DNA of 24,306 nucleotides from Deinococcus marmoris. GTDB taxonomy: Bacteria; Deinococcota; Deinococci; Deinococcales; Deinococcaceae. The notes under the pieces were generated by a model. That model did not search any database. It was given only the letters and a program-made list of their open reading frames with translations, and was not told the origin of the DNA. The translations under genes and the position numbers were made by a program. The stretch lies in contig NZ_MSTI01000031.1 of NCBI RefSeq assembly GCF_001949125.1, forward strand, positions 1 through 24,306, written 5' to 3'. Shown here one piece after another: positions 1 through 9,573 of this stretch. Positions within the stretch are counted from its first letter, which is position 1, and each line of letters opens with the position of its first letter.

Positions 1-795
1 AATGGGGCTGCTGTGCGACTGGCACGAAACGGTGGCCCACTGGCTGTTCAGATCCAGTCGCTTGAAGCACAGCTTCAAGCTGCCGCGTACGTCCACCACG
101 ACGATACGGGCTGGCGGATGAATGGCGTGGCCGCGTGGATGAGTGCCTTCCGCTCCGCCGATATCGTGCTGTACCGGGCCAACCCACGACACACCAATGC
201 TGAGGTGCGGGCCGTTCTGGGCGACGATTTTGCGGGAACACTGGTCACGGATCGCTTCAAGGTTTATGACAGCTTGGTCTTCGCCGAGACCAAGCAGCAA
301 AAGTGTCTGGCCCACCTGATTCGCAACGCCGATGGGGCGGCTGAGGAACAACACGCGCAGCCAGGACGCGGGGAACGCTATCCACAGCGACTGGCCCAGC
401 TCTTCCGGGATGGGATTCGCTTGCATTCGGCTTACCACGCGGGGCTGGTCAATCGGCAGGAGTATGCCCGGCAGGGTGAGTCTCTCACCCTGCGCATGGA
501 TTATCTGCTTGATCGTTCCCCGCTAAAAACCAAGATCAATGAGCGATTGCGACTGGGCCTGCTGGAGCAGCACCGTCGAGGCCGTCTGCTGTATTTCCTG
601 ATTGACCCTGACATTCCACCCACCAACAACGCCGCAGAGCGTGCCCTGCGGAGCGTAGTGATGGCGAGGAAAGTCTCTCAGTGCAGCAAAAATCTGCTGG
701 GGGCTACCACCTACACCCGTATCAAGAGCGTGGTGGAAACGGCCCGCCTGCGGGGCGAGGATCCCGTGGCTGTGCTGATGGCCCTTCGGCGCTAA
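1..795 (+). mobile_element. IS66-type transposase, C-terminal part (5' end outside window)
   Basis: The reading frame is open from base 1 to the TAA at 793-795, so the gene is cut by the window edge; a GTG at 13 is only an internal valine. The visible part is the catalytic half of a DDE transposase of the IS66 class, which moves an insertion sequence by cutting and joining DNA at its ends. Candidate catalytic residues are the Asp in HHDDTGW (codon 103-105), the Asp in TDRF (codon 250-252) and the Glu in NNAAERALR (codon 637-639). The NNxAERALR block and the LIRN segment after the second Asp are typical of IS66 TnpC. The catalytic region is intact, so the protein could be functional if its start lies upstream. 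I could not define the IS terminal repeat after the stop codon. Family assignment is by recognition of these motifs. Confidence 0.85.
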
Positions 796-811
796 TCAGA
801 TACTGATTTTC

Positions 812-880
812 ATTTTTCCTGTGATCGCCGCCCGCAACGACGATAAGGTCTACCGGCTGATGGGGCGGCGCTTCGGCTGA
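812..880 (+). pseudogene. Possible 3' remnant of a gene interrupted by the insertion sequence
   Basis: Just past the transposase stop, an open frame runs into a TGA at 878-880 and encodes a peptide ending VIAARNDDKVYRLMGRRFG. Its composition and codon use resemble real Deinococcus coding sequence, whereas the bases directly after the transposase (796-820) are AT-rich like an IS end. The stop lies 9 bp from the stop of convergent lepB, as expected for a real gene end. I infer that it is the last 15-20 codons of a gene truncated by the IS. I do not recognise the parent protein. Confidence 0.35.
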
Positions 881-889
881 CTGATCCAG

Positions 890-1669
<780 letters not shown>

Positions 1670-1678
1670 GCACCGCGC

Positions 1679-1684
1679 AGGATA
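1679..1684 (-). promoter_or_regulatory. Candidate -10 element of lepB
   Basis: TATCCT on the minus strand ends 9 nt before the lepB ATG. The spacing is slightly longer than at the other genes here and would give a leader of only a few bases. No convincing -35 is visible. Confidence 0.4.
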
Positions 1685-1751
1685 GCGGATTAAGGGTTGA
1701 TGGAAGGTTAAAGGCGGGCGGCGGCTGCCGGGTTGTTGCGCGGTTCGGCGC

Positions 1752-2576
1752 TCAGCTCTCGCCCAGCAGCGCTTTCAGGCGCGGCAGGTCCTCCAGCGCC
1801 GCGTCCCGGCCCGCCGCGATGGCCTGATCGGTGCGGTTGAAATTCATCAGATCGATGTTGCCCAGGCGGGGGCGCAGCAGCACGTCGGGGCGGTACAGGC
1901 TCAGGCGCGCGTCGGTCAGTTGCGCCTGCATGATCTCCACCGCGCGCCTCAGCGCCCGCACCGGACCCAGGTGGGCCTCGCGCTTCCACAGCAGCACGCG
2001 GCGTTCGTGCAACTCCAGCGGGTCCGGGGCTGTCACGTCCACCGCCAGCACCTTGCGGACCCCCAGAAACAGCGCGGCGTCCACCGGAACCTGATTCAGA
2101 ATGCCGCCGTCCGAGAGCAGCATGTCGCGCATAGGCACGCTGTCCAGTGCGCCCGGATAGGCACTGGTGGCGCGCAGGGCGCCGAACAGGCTGCCGCGCG
2201 TGAGGTACACGCCCCGGCCCGTCAGCATGTCGGTGGCCGTGATCGCCAGGGGGATGGGTAGTTCCTCGAAGGTCTGGGGCAGGTTCTGGGCCAGCCAGCC
2301 TTCCATCGCCGAGATCTTGAGCAGGCCGGTGCCGGGCCGCCAGTCCAGCAGACGCCGCCACGACACCGTGCCCGAGATGCGTTCCAGTTCAGCCCCGCTG
2401 TAGCCCGCCGCGATAAAGGCCCCCACTAGACCGCCCATGCTGGTCCCGGTGACCACGCTGGGTCTCAGGCCCGCGTCCTCCAGCACCTGCCACACGCCAA
2501 TATGCGCCAGCCCACGCGCGCCGCCGCCGCCCAGCACCAGACCGTAACCGTTCATTTCCCGCGCCTGCCGCTGCAC
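1752..2576 (-). CDS. Patatin-like phospholipase
   Basis: Serine lipid acyl hydrolase of the patatin family, close in size and motifs to bacterial RssA/YchK-type proteins. Counting from the ATG at 2553-2555, it shows the oxyanion loop GGGGARG (9-15), the nucleophile elbow GTSMGG with S39, and the catalytic Asp in DGG (D149), so the Ser-Asp dyad is intact. There is no signal peptide or membrane segment, implying a cytosolic or peripheral enzyme; the substrate is not predictable. The start is ambiguous. GTG at 2574-2576 lies 8 nt after a near-perfect TACAAT and would make a leaderless message with 7 extra residues; ATG at 2553-2555 has only a weak GGGA before it. I give the GTG start. A longer frame to a TTG at 2669 has no support. 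It is divergent from the kinase gene. Confidence 0.85.
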   Translation of the reverse strand: MQRQAREMNGYGLVLGGGGARGLAHIGVWQVLEDAGLRPSVVTGTSMGGLVGAFIAAGYSGAELERISGTVSWRRLLDWRPGTGLLKISAMEGWLAQNLPQTFEELPIPLAITATDMLTGRGVYLTRGSLFGALRATSAYPGALDSVPMRDMLLSDGGILNQVPVDAALFLGVRKVLAVDVTAPDPLELHERRVLLWKREAHLGPVRALRRAVEIMQAQLTDARLSLYRPDVLLRPRLGNIDLMNFNRTDQAIAAGRDAALEDLPRLKALLGES

Positions 2577-2578
2577 AT
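2553..2578 (-). other. Eight-codon leaderless mini-ORF overlapping the patatin start
   Basis: The ATG at 2576-2578, 6 nt after TACAAT, opens a frame MCSGRRGK whose TGA overlaps the downstream ATG (2553-2555) as ATGA. This geometry would allow translational coupling into the phospholipase. The competing reading is that the nearby in-frame GTG (2574-2576) is the real start and the mini-ORF is chance. Confidence 0.35.
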
Positions 2579-2584
2579 GCAGGG

Positions 2585-2590
2585 ATTGTA
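2585..2590 (-). promoter_or_regulatory. -10 element (TACAAT) of the patatin-like gene
   Basis: TACAAT on the minus strand is the best -10 match in the window. It ends 6 nt before an ATG (2576-2578) and 8 nt before a GTG (2574-2576), so transcription should begin at or next to one of these codons. No clear -35 is seen at 17-18 bp. Confidence 0.6.
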
Positions 2591-2726
2591 GTCCTGCTGC
2601 GCTGGTGCCGGGAACCGAATCCAGCGGCCAGCAACTCGGGCAGGTCCAGCAGGGCAAAGTGCCTCCCAAACTGTCGGCTTACTGACGTCTATGTCAATTG
2701 CTTCAGTCAGCCCGGTCCAATTGGAT

Positions 2727-2732
2727 TAAGAT
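2727..2732 (+). promoter_or_regulatory. Leaderless -10 element of the kinase gene
   Basis: TAAGAT ends exactly 7 nt before the ATG at 2740, and no Shine-Dalgarno is present. Both points suggest a leaderless transcript. A TTGCTT at 2698-2703 is too far (23 bp) to be a normal -35. Confidence 0.5.
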
Positions 2733-2739
2733 GCGATGA

Positions 2740-3492
2740 ATGGCTCTGGCAGGACAGGTGGTTGGAGAGGGTGTGCGGTTGGTCAGACCAATCGGGCGCG
2801 GCTCTCACAGTCTGGTTTATTTTGCGGTGGATGCGTTCGGTCAGCCCTGCGCCGTCAAGGTCTTCCGCCCCGATATGAACGCCTTTGCCGAACGTGAATT
2901 TCAGCATGCCAGCGGGCTGGACCATCCCCGGCTGGCTTCCATGCTGGGCCGGGGCACCCTGGAGGACCGTCCGGTGCTGATCAGCACCCTGGCACGCGGC
3001 GAGGTGCTGTTCTCGCGCTACGTGCGGCGGCCCGCCCTACACACCGAGCGCCGCGCCTTTCTGCTGACCCTGGCGCATCTGCTGGACGCGCTGGCGTACC
3101 TGCATTCCTGCGGGCTGGTCCACCGCGATATCAAGCCGGAAAACATCGTGGTCGAGCCGGACGGCAGCGCCAAACTGGTGGACCTGGATCTGGCTGGCCC
3201 GCTGCTGGAAGCCTTCCCGGTGCCCACCCGTTTCGGCACGGCGGCCTTTCAGAGTCCCGAGGCGGCGCGCGGTGAACCGCTGGGGCCAGAGGCGGACCTG
3301 TACGGGGTGGGCATGTTGCTGGGCTGGGGGATCTTCGGCTCGCTGCCGGACCCCACCCGCCCCGCGCCGTATCACCCGGACCCGCTGTGTTCGCTGTACC
3401 TGACCCTGACCCGCCGGGACCCCAGGCAGCGCCCCAGTGACGCTGCCTGGGTCCGCGCCCGGATTCTGAAGTTGTCCAGCGTCAAATCCTGA
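2740..3492 (+). CDS. Soluble Ser/Thr protein kinase (single kinase domain)
   Basis: Hanks-type protein kinase of 250 residues that is almost entirely the catalytic domain, with no membrane segment or sensor domain. Visible landmarks are the glycine-rich loop GRGSHSLVY (19-27), the ATP-anchoring lysine in AVKVF (K40), the catalytic loop HRDIKPEN (128-135, with D130 and N135), the metal-binding segment DLD (148-150), SPEA (172-175) in place of APE, and D186 in ADLYGVG. The catalytic Lys, Asp and Asn are present. The canonical DFG motif reads DLD, so its glycine is replaced by Asp. The protein should be cytosolic, and its substrates are unknown. It is transcribed alone, divergent from the phospholipase and convergent with the glucosidase. 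An active kinase is likely, but the DFG change leaves some doubt. Confidence 0.9.
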   Translation: MALAGQVVGEGVRLVRPIGRGSHSLVYFAVDAFGQPCAVKVFRPDMNAFAEREFQHASGLDHPRLASMLGRGTLEDRPVLISTLARGEVLFSRYVRRPALHTERRAFLLTLAHLLDALAYLHSCGLVHRDIKPENIVVEPDGSAKLVDLDLAGPLLEAFPVPTRFGTAAFQSPEAARGEPLGPEADLYGVGMLLGWGIFGSLPDPTRPAPYHPDPLCSLYLTLTRRDPRQRPSDAAWVRARILKLSSVKS

Positions 3493-3525
3493 ATCTGAGA
3501 AAGTGGTAATAGAACAGAGAAAGAA

Positions 3526-3554
3526 GCCGCCAGCAAGGTTCTCCCGCTGGCGGC
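3526..3554 (-). terminator. Hairpin terminator between kinase and glucosidase genes
   Basis: A perfect 9-bp stem (GCCGCCAGC / GCTGGCGGC) with an 11-nt loop. Read on the minus strand, the stem is followed by a T-rich tract (TTCTTTCTCTGTTC), so it should terminate the glucosidase transcript. On the plus strand the tail is poor in T, but the hairpin may still serve the kinase gene. Confidence 0.75.
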
Positions 3555-3570
3555 CTCAAATATCCCTTTG

Positions 3571-5184
<1,614 letters not shown>

Positions 5185-5190
5185 AGGCAG

Positions 5191-5196
5191 AGGGTA
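5191..5196 (-). promoter_or_regulatory. Leaderless -10 element of the glucosidase gene
   Basis: TACCCT on the minus strand ends 6 nt before the ATG. TTAAGT lies 17 bp further upstream as a weak -35. There is no Shine-Dalgarno, so a leaderless message is expected. Confidence 0.55.
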
Positions 5197-5243
5197 GCAG
5201 GAATTTGGCACTGACTTAATCGATTCAGAACACTTTCAGAGCA

Positions 5244-5258
5244 GGGCTGGAATAGCCC
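5244..5258 (-). terminator. Weak hairpin after the LCP gene
   Basis: GGGCT / AGCCC with a 5-nt loop lies just past the LCP stop codon. It has a 5-bp stem and no T-tract, so it is only a possible terminator. Confidence 0.25.
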
Positions 5259-5269
5259 GCCCGATGTCT

Positions 5270-6403
5270 TCAGTTGGCCGGGGTATCGCTGCCCAGCCGC
5301 ACTGTCACATCTGCGCCCGGCACACCCTGGGCCTGCACCACCTGTCCGTGGCCCACGTCCTGCAAGATGCGGCCTGCCTGGGGACCGGTGATGGTGGTGG
5401 TGGCGTTGTCCTGCGGCCCGTTGGCGACGCTGACCCGCAGGTAGCCCAGGCCCTCCAGCTTTTCTTGCAGGCGGCGGGCGCTGCCGTCGGGGGCGGCGGT
5501 GTTGATCACGGCGATACTCAGGCGGCGCGGGTCGTTGGGATCGGTGAAGTTGTTGTCTACCACGGTGGCCAGCGCGGCACGGTCCGCTATCCAGGTGCCG
5601 CCGCCGCCGAAATTGCCGGGGACGGTGTGCATGGCGACCTTCGGGCCACTCAGGGCCGCGCCCAGGATCCCGGCCACCTGCGCCCGCGTCAGGTTGCTCT
5701 TCATGTTGCGGTCCACCGCGCCCACCATGCCGGGCATGCGCCACCAGTTCAGCGGGCTTTTCACCTTGTTCAGCAGCGCGCTCAGAAAGTTCTGCTGCCG
5801 CGCCACCCGCCCGATATCGCCCAGATTGTCCTTGCGAAAACGCAGGTAGCCTTCGGCCTGTTCGCCACTGAGGTGCTGGCGGCCCGCCTTGAGATCGATG
5901 TGCAGTTTGCCCGCGTTGTCGTCATATTTCATGTCCTGCGCCACATCCAGCGTCACTCCGCCCGCCGCCTGGGTCATGGCGCGCATGGCATTTAGCGACA
6001 GCAGGGCGTAGGCGTCTACCTTGATCCCGGTCAGGTTCTGGACCGCGCCCACCAACGTATCGGGGCCGCCGTGTGGGTTGGAGCCGTTGATCTTGCCCCA
6101 GCCGTTGCCCGGCACATTCACCCAGGTATCGCGCGGAATGCTGAGCATGTTGGTGGTCCCATCAGGGCGCAGTTGCGCCAGCAAAATAGTGTCGGTCAGG
6201 CCGCTGTAGTCCTCCGGGCGGGCAGGCCAGGGCCACACCGGGGCACTCTCGTCGTACTTGGGGGTCACGCCCGCAAGCAAAACGGTCACTGGGCCAGTCG
6301 CTTTTTGCGGCAATGCTCCATACCGCGCCAGAAAGGGAAAGGCTGGAGCCGCCACCGCCACCACACCTGCTACAACCACCAGAAGAATCACATGCCGACG
6401 CAC
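5270..6403 (-). CDS. LytR-CpsA-Psr (LCP) family envelope protein
   Basis: LCP proteins sit in the membrane with an extracytoplasmic catalytic domain and transfer lipid-linked glycopolymers to the cell wall. The 377-residue protein starts with a membrane anchor (about residues 4-26). The LCP domain follows, with TDTILL (70-75), SIPRDTWV (88-95), KIN (104-106) and the arginine-rich YLRFRKDNLGDIGR segment (186-199), which carries the phosphate-binding arginines of the family. The C-terminal part, from about residue 290, matches the LytR_C domain in pattern (VINTA, a helix, GYLRVSVANG). The GTG at 6401-6403 is the only sensible start, and a TATGCT ends 6 nt before it. The glucosidase gene follows on the same strand but has its own promoter. 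The exact glycopolymer substrate in Deinococcus is not predictable from sequence. Confidence 0.9.
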   Translation of the reverse strand: MRRHVILLVVVAGVVAVAAPAFPFLARYGALPQKATGPVTVLLAGVTPKYDESAPVWPWPARPEDYSGLTDTILLAQLRPDGTTNMLSIPRDTWVNVPGNGWGKINGSNPHGGPDTLVGAVQNLTGIKVDAYALLSLNAMRAMTQAAGGVTLDVAQDMKYDDNAGKLHIDLKAGRQHLSGEQAEGYLRFRKDNLGDIGRVARQQNFLSALLNKVKSPLNWWRMPGMVGAVDRNMKSNLTRAQVAGILGAALSGPKVAMHTVPGNFGGGGTWIADRAALATVVDNNFTDPNDPRRLSIAVINTAAPDGSARRLQEKLEGLGYLRVSVANGPQDNATTTITGPQAGRILQDVGHGQVVQAQGVPGADVTVRLGSDTPAN

Positions 6404-6409
6404 GCCCAG

Positions 6410-6415
6410 AGCATA
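6410..6415 (-). promoter_or_regulatory. Leaderless -10 element of the LCP gene
   Basis: TATGCT on the minus strand ends 6 nt before the GTG start. No Shine-Dalgarno or clear -35 is seen. Confidence 0.5.
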
Positions 6416-6486
6416 ACGGCTGCGGGGTGAGGAAGGCGTGCGGCTTTTGGATGACGGGCGGCGAGGAACTGACGCGCAGGAGGCAA

Positions 6487-6519
6487 AAGCAGAGGCCGAG
6501 CCTTTTCAGGTCCGGCCTC
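6487..6519 (-). terminator. Rho-independent terminator of the lipoprotein gene
   Basis: A stem GAGGCCG / CGGCCTC with an extra inner CCT / AGG pairing lies about 15 bp past the lipoprotein stop. On the minus strand it is followed by TGCTTTTGCC, a short T-tract. Confidence 0.65.
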
Positions 6520-6534
6520 CCACTTCTGATCAGA

Positions 6535-7065
6535 TCAGTTCAGGGTGATCTTGTTTGCCTTCAGCGTGCTGCTGGCGCTATCGATCTCACCTTCGACGGC
6601 CACGTTGGCGGCGGCGCGGTCAGTTCCGAAGAAATCCTCGGCGGTGGTGGCGGTCCCCTCAAAAACCGTGTCGGGGCTGATCGTCACCGCGTAATTGGCA
6701 TCGTTCTCGTTCAGGGTGAAGGTCTGGGCCGTACCGTCAAAGTCAGCCACGGTTCCTTCCAGGCCGTCGCCCACGGCCATATCGACTTCCTCTCCCACAC
6801 TTGCATCGTCAGCGTTGGTCAGGGTGCTATCGACGCCGGGGTCCGCAGCATTGTCCATGGCTCCCTCACCCTCGGCAATCGGGTTGTCGATGCCTGGTTC
6901 GTCGGTGGTCGTCGTGTCGGTGGTGGAGTCGGTGGTCGTGGTCGCGTCCGGCACAGTGGCGTCCGTGGTGGTGGTGGTGGTATCGGTGGTGGTGGTCGTC
7001 TCGGACTTGGGCGTGCAGGCGGCGAGCATGGAACCGGTCAGCAGGATCAGCAGGATATTTTTCAT
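6535..7065 (-). CDS. Small Thr/Asp-rich lipoprotein with DUF5666-like domain
   Basis: A 176-residue secreted lipoprotein of unknown function. Residues 1-16 are a signal peptide ending in the lipobox LAAC, so C17 should be lipidated. Residues 21-58 are a low-complexity linker of Thr runs punctuated by Asp, and residues 58-100 are acidic. The C-terminal part (about 102-176) is beta-rich and resembles DUF5666-type domains (GTVADFDG, FTLNENDANYAVTISPDTVF, VEGEID). The expected location is membrane-anchored, facing out of the cytoplasm, with the linker acting as a spacer. The ATG at 7063-7065 has an AAAGGA about 10 nt upstream, so unlike its neighbours it appears to have a conventional leader. It has its own terminator and lies 215 bp downstream of clpA. 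Confidence 0.85.
   Translation of the reverse strand: MKNILLILLTGSMLAACTPKSETTTTTDTTTTTTDATVPDATTTTDSTTDTTTTDEPGIDNPIAEGEGAMDNAADPGVDSTLTNADDASVGEEVDMAVGDGLEGTVADFDGTAQTFTLNENDANYAVTISPDTVFEGTATTAEDFFGTDRAAANVAVEGEIDSASSTLKANKITLN
6892..7005 (-). repeat. Trinucleotide-biased repeat encoding the Thr/Asp linker
   Basis: The plus strand is a run of GGT, GTC and GTG triplets that encodes uninterrupted blocks of Thr separated by Asp. Such sequence can change length in 3-bp steps without breaking the frame. Confidence 0.7.
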
Positions 7066-7100
7066 GCCTCGATTGTCCTTTCTGTTCCATTGCCCAACAT

Positions 7101-7199
7101 GAAAAAAAACCCGATGAACCTTTACACCCGCCGGTTAAAGGCAACATGAAATCAAAAAAATCCAGGCTGATCTTTGTTGCACCGAACGGCCATCGGGTC
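7101..7199 (-). other. Structured leader or terminator region between clpA and the lipoprotein gene
   Basis: The 215 bases between the two genes (7066-7280) hold no gene but are unusually structured. On the minus strand ACCCGATG (7192-7199) can pair with CATCGGGT (7109-7116), which runs straight into a tract of eight T. Inside the long loop are GCAACA / TGTTGC (7175-7180 / 7141-7146), CCTTTA / TAAAGG (7136-7141 / 7119-7124) and a second T7 tract. Each T-tract is followed by CATGTTG. It could be a branched terminator for clpA, an attenuator for the lipoprotein gene, or an operator. I match it to no known riboswitch. Confidence 0.45.
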
Positions 7200-7280
7200 T
7201 GGTAAAGCCGGTGCCAGCGGCGAAACATGGCCTCGCGGTCAGGCTGGTTGTGGTGGGGGCTTCGCCAGATAGAACGGGGA

Positions 7281-9497
7281 TTATGGAGAGAATGTAAAAG
7301 TCCCGTCCTCCACGGAAACCTTGACCCTGCCTCCGCCCTTGAGTCTGCCGAAGAGCAGTTCATCGGCCAGCGGACGTTTGATCTGTTCCTCGATCACGCG
7401 GGCCAGCGGACGCGCGCCCATCTGCGGGTCATAGCCCAGTTCAGCCAGCCGGGCGCGGGCCTCAGCCGAAACCTCAAGGGTCACCTTGCGTTCGGCCAGT
7501 TGCGCCTCCAGCTCGCGCAGGAACTTGTCCACGATCCCGGCCATGACCTCACGGGACAACGGGCGGAAGTAGATAACGGCGTCCAGCCGGTTGCGGAATT
7601 CAGGCGTGAAGGTGCGCTTGACCGCTTCCGCCTCCTCGCCCGCACGGCCCTCACGCCCAAAGCCTAGGGCCGGGCGGCTGGCGTCGGCGGCCCCGGCGTT
7701 GGTGGTAAAGACCAGAATCAACCCGCGCCCGTCCACCTTCTTGCCCGCATGATCGGTCAGCGTGCCGTGGTCCATCATTTGCAGGAAGACGTTGTACACG
7801 TCCGGGTGCGCCTTCTCGATCTCGTCCAGCAGCAGTACGCCGTGCGGGTTTTTTGCCACCGCATCGGTCAGCAGGCCGCCCTGATCGAAGCCCACGTAGC
7901 CAGGGGGTGCGCCGATCAGCCGGGCGACGGTGTGCGCTTCCTGATACTCCGACATGTCGAAGCGGGCGAGGTGAATGCCCAGGCGGTCTGCCAGGGCGCG
8001 GGCCAGCTCGGTCTTGCCCACGCCCGTCGGCCCGGCGAACAGGAACGCGCCCTGCGGTTTTTGTGGATCGCGCAGGCCCGCGCGGGCCAGTTTGACGGCG
8101 CTGGCAACGGCCTGAACTGCCGCGTCCTGCCCGAACACACGCCCCTGCAAGTCCGTTTCCAGCGTGGCAAGCGACTGTATTTCCTCGGCCTTGACCGCGC
8201 CTACCGGCACACGGGCCATCCGGGCGACGGTGGCCTCCATATCGGCCACATCAATCTGACCGCTCACCCCGGCGCTGCTGCGGGCGGCTCCGGCTTCATC
8301 GATCACGTCGATGGCCTTGTCGGGCAGAAAGCGGTCCCGCAGGTGGCGCACGCTCAGGCGCACGGCGGCGTCCAGCGCCTCGGGCGTGTACGTGACGCCG
8401 TGGTGTTGGGCGTATTTGGGGGCCAGCCCGCGCAGAATCTCCAGCGCGTCTTCCTCGGAAGGTTCGGCCACGTCCACGGTCTGAAACCGTCGCCACAGCG
8501 CCCGGTCCTTTTCCAGGTGGCGCAGCTCGGCAGGGGTGGTGGCCCCCATCACCCGCAGTTTGCCGCGTGCCAGCGCAGGTTTCAGCAGGTTGGCCGCGTC
8601 CACGTTGCCGCCCTCGGTCGCCCCTGCGCCCACCAGCGTGTGCAGCTCATCGATAAAGAGGACGCTGTTCTTGCCGTCCAGTGCTGCCAGCACTGCCTTC
8701 AAACGCTGTTCAAAGTCGCCCCGGTAGCGCGTTCCGGCCAGGAGTGCCCCCAGGTCAAGTGCATACACGGACGCGCCTTTCAGGAATCCGGGCGCTTTGC
8801 CGTCCGCCACGCGCTGCGCCAATCCCTCCGCCAGCGCCGTCTTGCCCACGCCCGGCTCGCCCACCAGCACGGGGTTGTTCTTGCCGCGCCGCGCCAGGAT
8901 ATGCACCGTTCGCATCAGTTCGGCGTCGCGCCCGATCACCGGGTCAAATTCCCCGGCCTTGGCGGCGGCAGTCAAATCCTGCGTGTACGCCTCCAGCGGG
9001 TCCTGCTCAGCCTCGGCTTCCGGCACACCTTCCTCGGTGCCTGCCACGCGGCGCTCCCGGCCCCGGCCTTCCACTTTGGCAGTGCCGTGCGACACATAAG
9101 CCAGAACGTCCAGCCGGGTCACGTCCTGGGCTTCCAGCGCGGCGCGGGCGGGGGAGTCGGCCTCCTCCAGCAGTTCCACCAGCACACGCGCTCCGTCGGC
9201 GTCCTCGCCCCCCTTGCCGCTGGCGTGCAGTTGCAGCACTGCGCCCTGCACGACGCGGTGGAAGCCCAGCGTGAAATCCGGTTCGGAATCCTCCACCGAT
9301 TCCAGCGCGTCGAGTTGCATTTCCAGCTCGTCGCGTAGGCGTTCCACATCCGCGCCCACGGCCAGCAGGGCGTCGCGGCCTTCCGGGTCATGCGTCAGCG
9401 CCAGCAGCAGGTGTTCCAGGGTCACGTATTCATGCCCGGCCTCCCGCGCGTAGTCGGCGGCGCGGGCGATGGTGACTTGCAGGTGATCGCCGATCAT
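7281..9497 (-). CDS. clpA: ATP-dependent Clp protease ATP-binding subunit ClpA
   Basis: Hexameric AAA+ unfoldase that feeds substrates to the ClpP peptidase. The 738-residue protein is close to the usual ClpA length (about 750). The order is an N-terminal Clp_N domain (about 1-145), a first AAA+ module with Walker A GEPGVGKT (213-220) and Walker B VLFIDE (279-284), then a second with GPTGVGKT (489-496) and VLLLDE (554-559). LGF at 611-613 falls where ClpA carries its IGL loop for docking to ClpP, so partnership with ClpP is likely. There is no ClpB-type middle domain. The gene lies 76 bp downstream of clpS, and the two are probably co-transcribed. The ATG at 9495-9497 is preceded by AGAGG, and directly upstream is the octamer-array leader also found before two ABC-2 permease genes. 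Confidence 0.95.
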   Translation of the reverse strand: MIGDHLQVTIARAADYAREAGHEYVTLEHLLLALTHDPEGRDALLAVGADVERLRDELEMQLDALESVEDSEPDFTLGFHRVVQGAVLQLHASGKGGEDADGARVLVELLEEADSPARAALEAQDVTRLDVLAYVSHGTAKVEGRGRERRVAGTEEGVPEAEAEQDPLEAYTQDLTAAAKAGEFDPVIGRDAELMRTVHILARRGKNNPVLVGEPGVGKTALAEGLAQRVADGKAPGFLKGASVYALDLGALLAGTRYRGDFEQRLKAVLAALDGKNSVLFIDELHTLVGAGATEGGNVDAANLLKPALARGKLRVMGATTPAELRHLEKDRALWRRFQTVDVAEPSEEDALEILRGLAPKYAQHHGVTYTPEALDAAVRLSVRHLRDRFLPDKAIDVIDEAGAARSSAGVSGQIDVADMEATVARMARVPVGAVKAEEIQSLATLETDLQGRVFGQDAAVQAVASAVKLARAGLRDPQKPQGAFLFAGPTGVGKTELARALADRLGIHLARFDMSEYQEAHTVARLIGAPPGYVGFDQGGLLTDAVAKNPHGVLLLDEIEKAHPDVYNVFLQMMDHGTLTDHAGKKVDGRGLILVFTTNAGAADASRPALGFGREGRAGEEAEAVKRTFTPEFRNRLDAVIYFRPLSREVMAGIVDKFLRELEAQLAERKVTLEVSAEARARLAELGYDPQMGARPLARVIEEQIKRPLADELLFGRLKGGGRVKVSVEDGTFTFSP

Positions 9498-9501
9498 TTG
9501 C

Positions 9502-9547
9502 GCCTCTGGCGGGGCGGTCTAAGGGTCAAAGGGTCTGAGGGTCTAAG
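9502..9547 (-). repeat. Octamer-array leader module, copy A (clpA)
   Basis: On the minus strand four contiguous 8-bp units (9516-9547, consensus YTYWGACC) are followed by the 14-bp box GCCCCGCCAGAGGC (9502-9515) and four bases, then the clpA ATG. The box contains AGAGG, which can act as the ribosome binding site. The same arrangement with the same spacing precedes the genes at 11366 and 12315. Confidence 0.8.
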
Positions 9548-9573
9548 GGAAGTGCGGTCTTGTCTGTTAACGT

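Noticed and set aside
1685..1715. Octamer-like sequence upstream of lepB (CTTTAACC, CTTAATCC on the minus strand)
   Set aside because: Units are not contiguous, the GC box is missing, and the distance to the start codon differs from the three good copies.
2577..2669. Longer patatin frame starting at a TTG near 2669
   Set aside because: It would read through the best -10 element of the gene, and its extra residues (Cys and Pro rich) do not look like a patatin N-terminus or a signal peptide.
2681..2700. Half-site resembling the Deinococcus radiation/desiccation response motif (TATGTCA) upstream of the kinase gene
   Set aside because: Only one half matches; the other half of the 17-bp palindrome is absent. 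The TGAC / GTCA arms here are too short to claim an operator.
2731..2739. ATG CGA TGA micro-frame before the kinase start
   Set aside because: It overlaps the -10 hexamer, so it would not be in the transcript if the message starts at the ATG at 2740.
5185..5211. GTG start of the glucosidase nine codons upstream
   Set aside because: No Shine-Dalgarno or correctly placed -10 precedes it, whereas TACCCT sits 6 nt before the ATG at 5182-5184.
9516..9547. Tandem octamers as a CRISPR-like array
   Set aside because: Units are contiguous 8-bp repeats without spacers and no cas gene is in the window.
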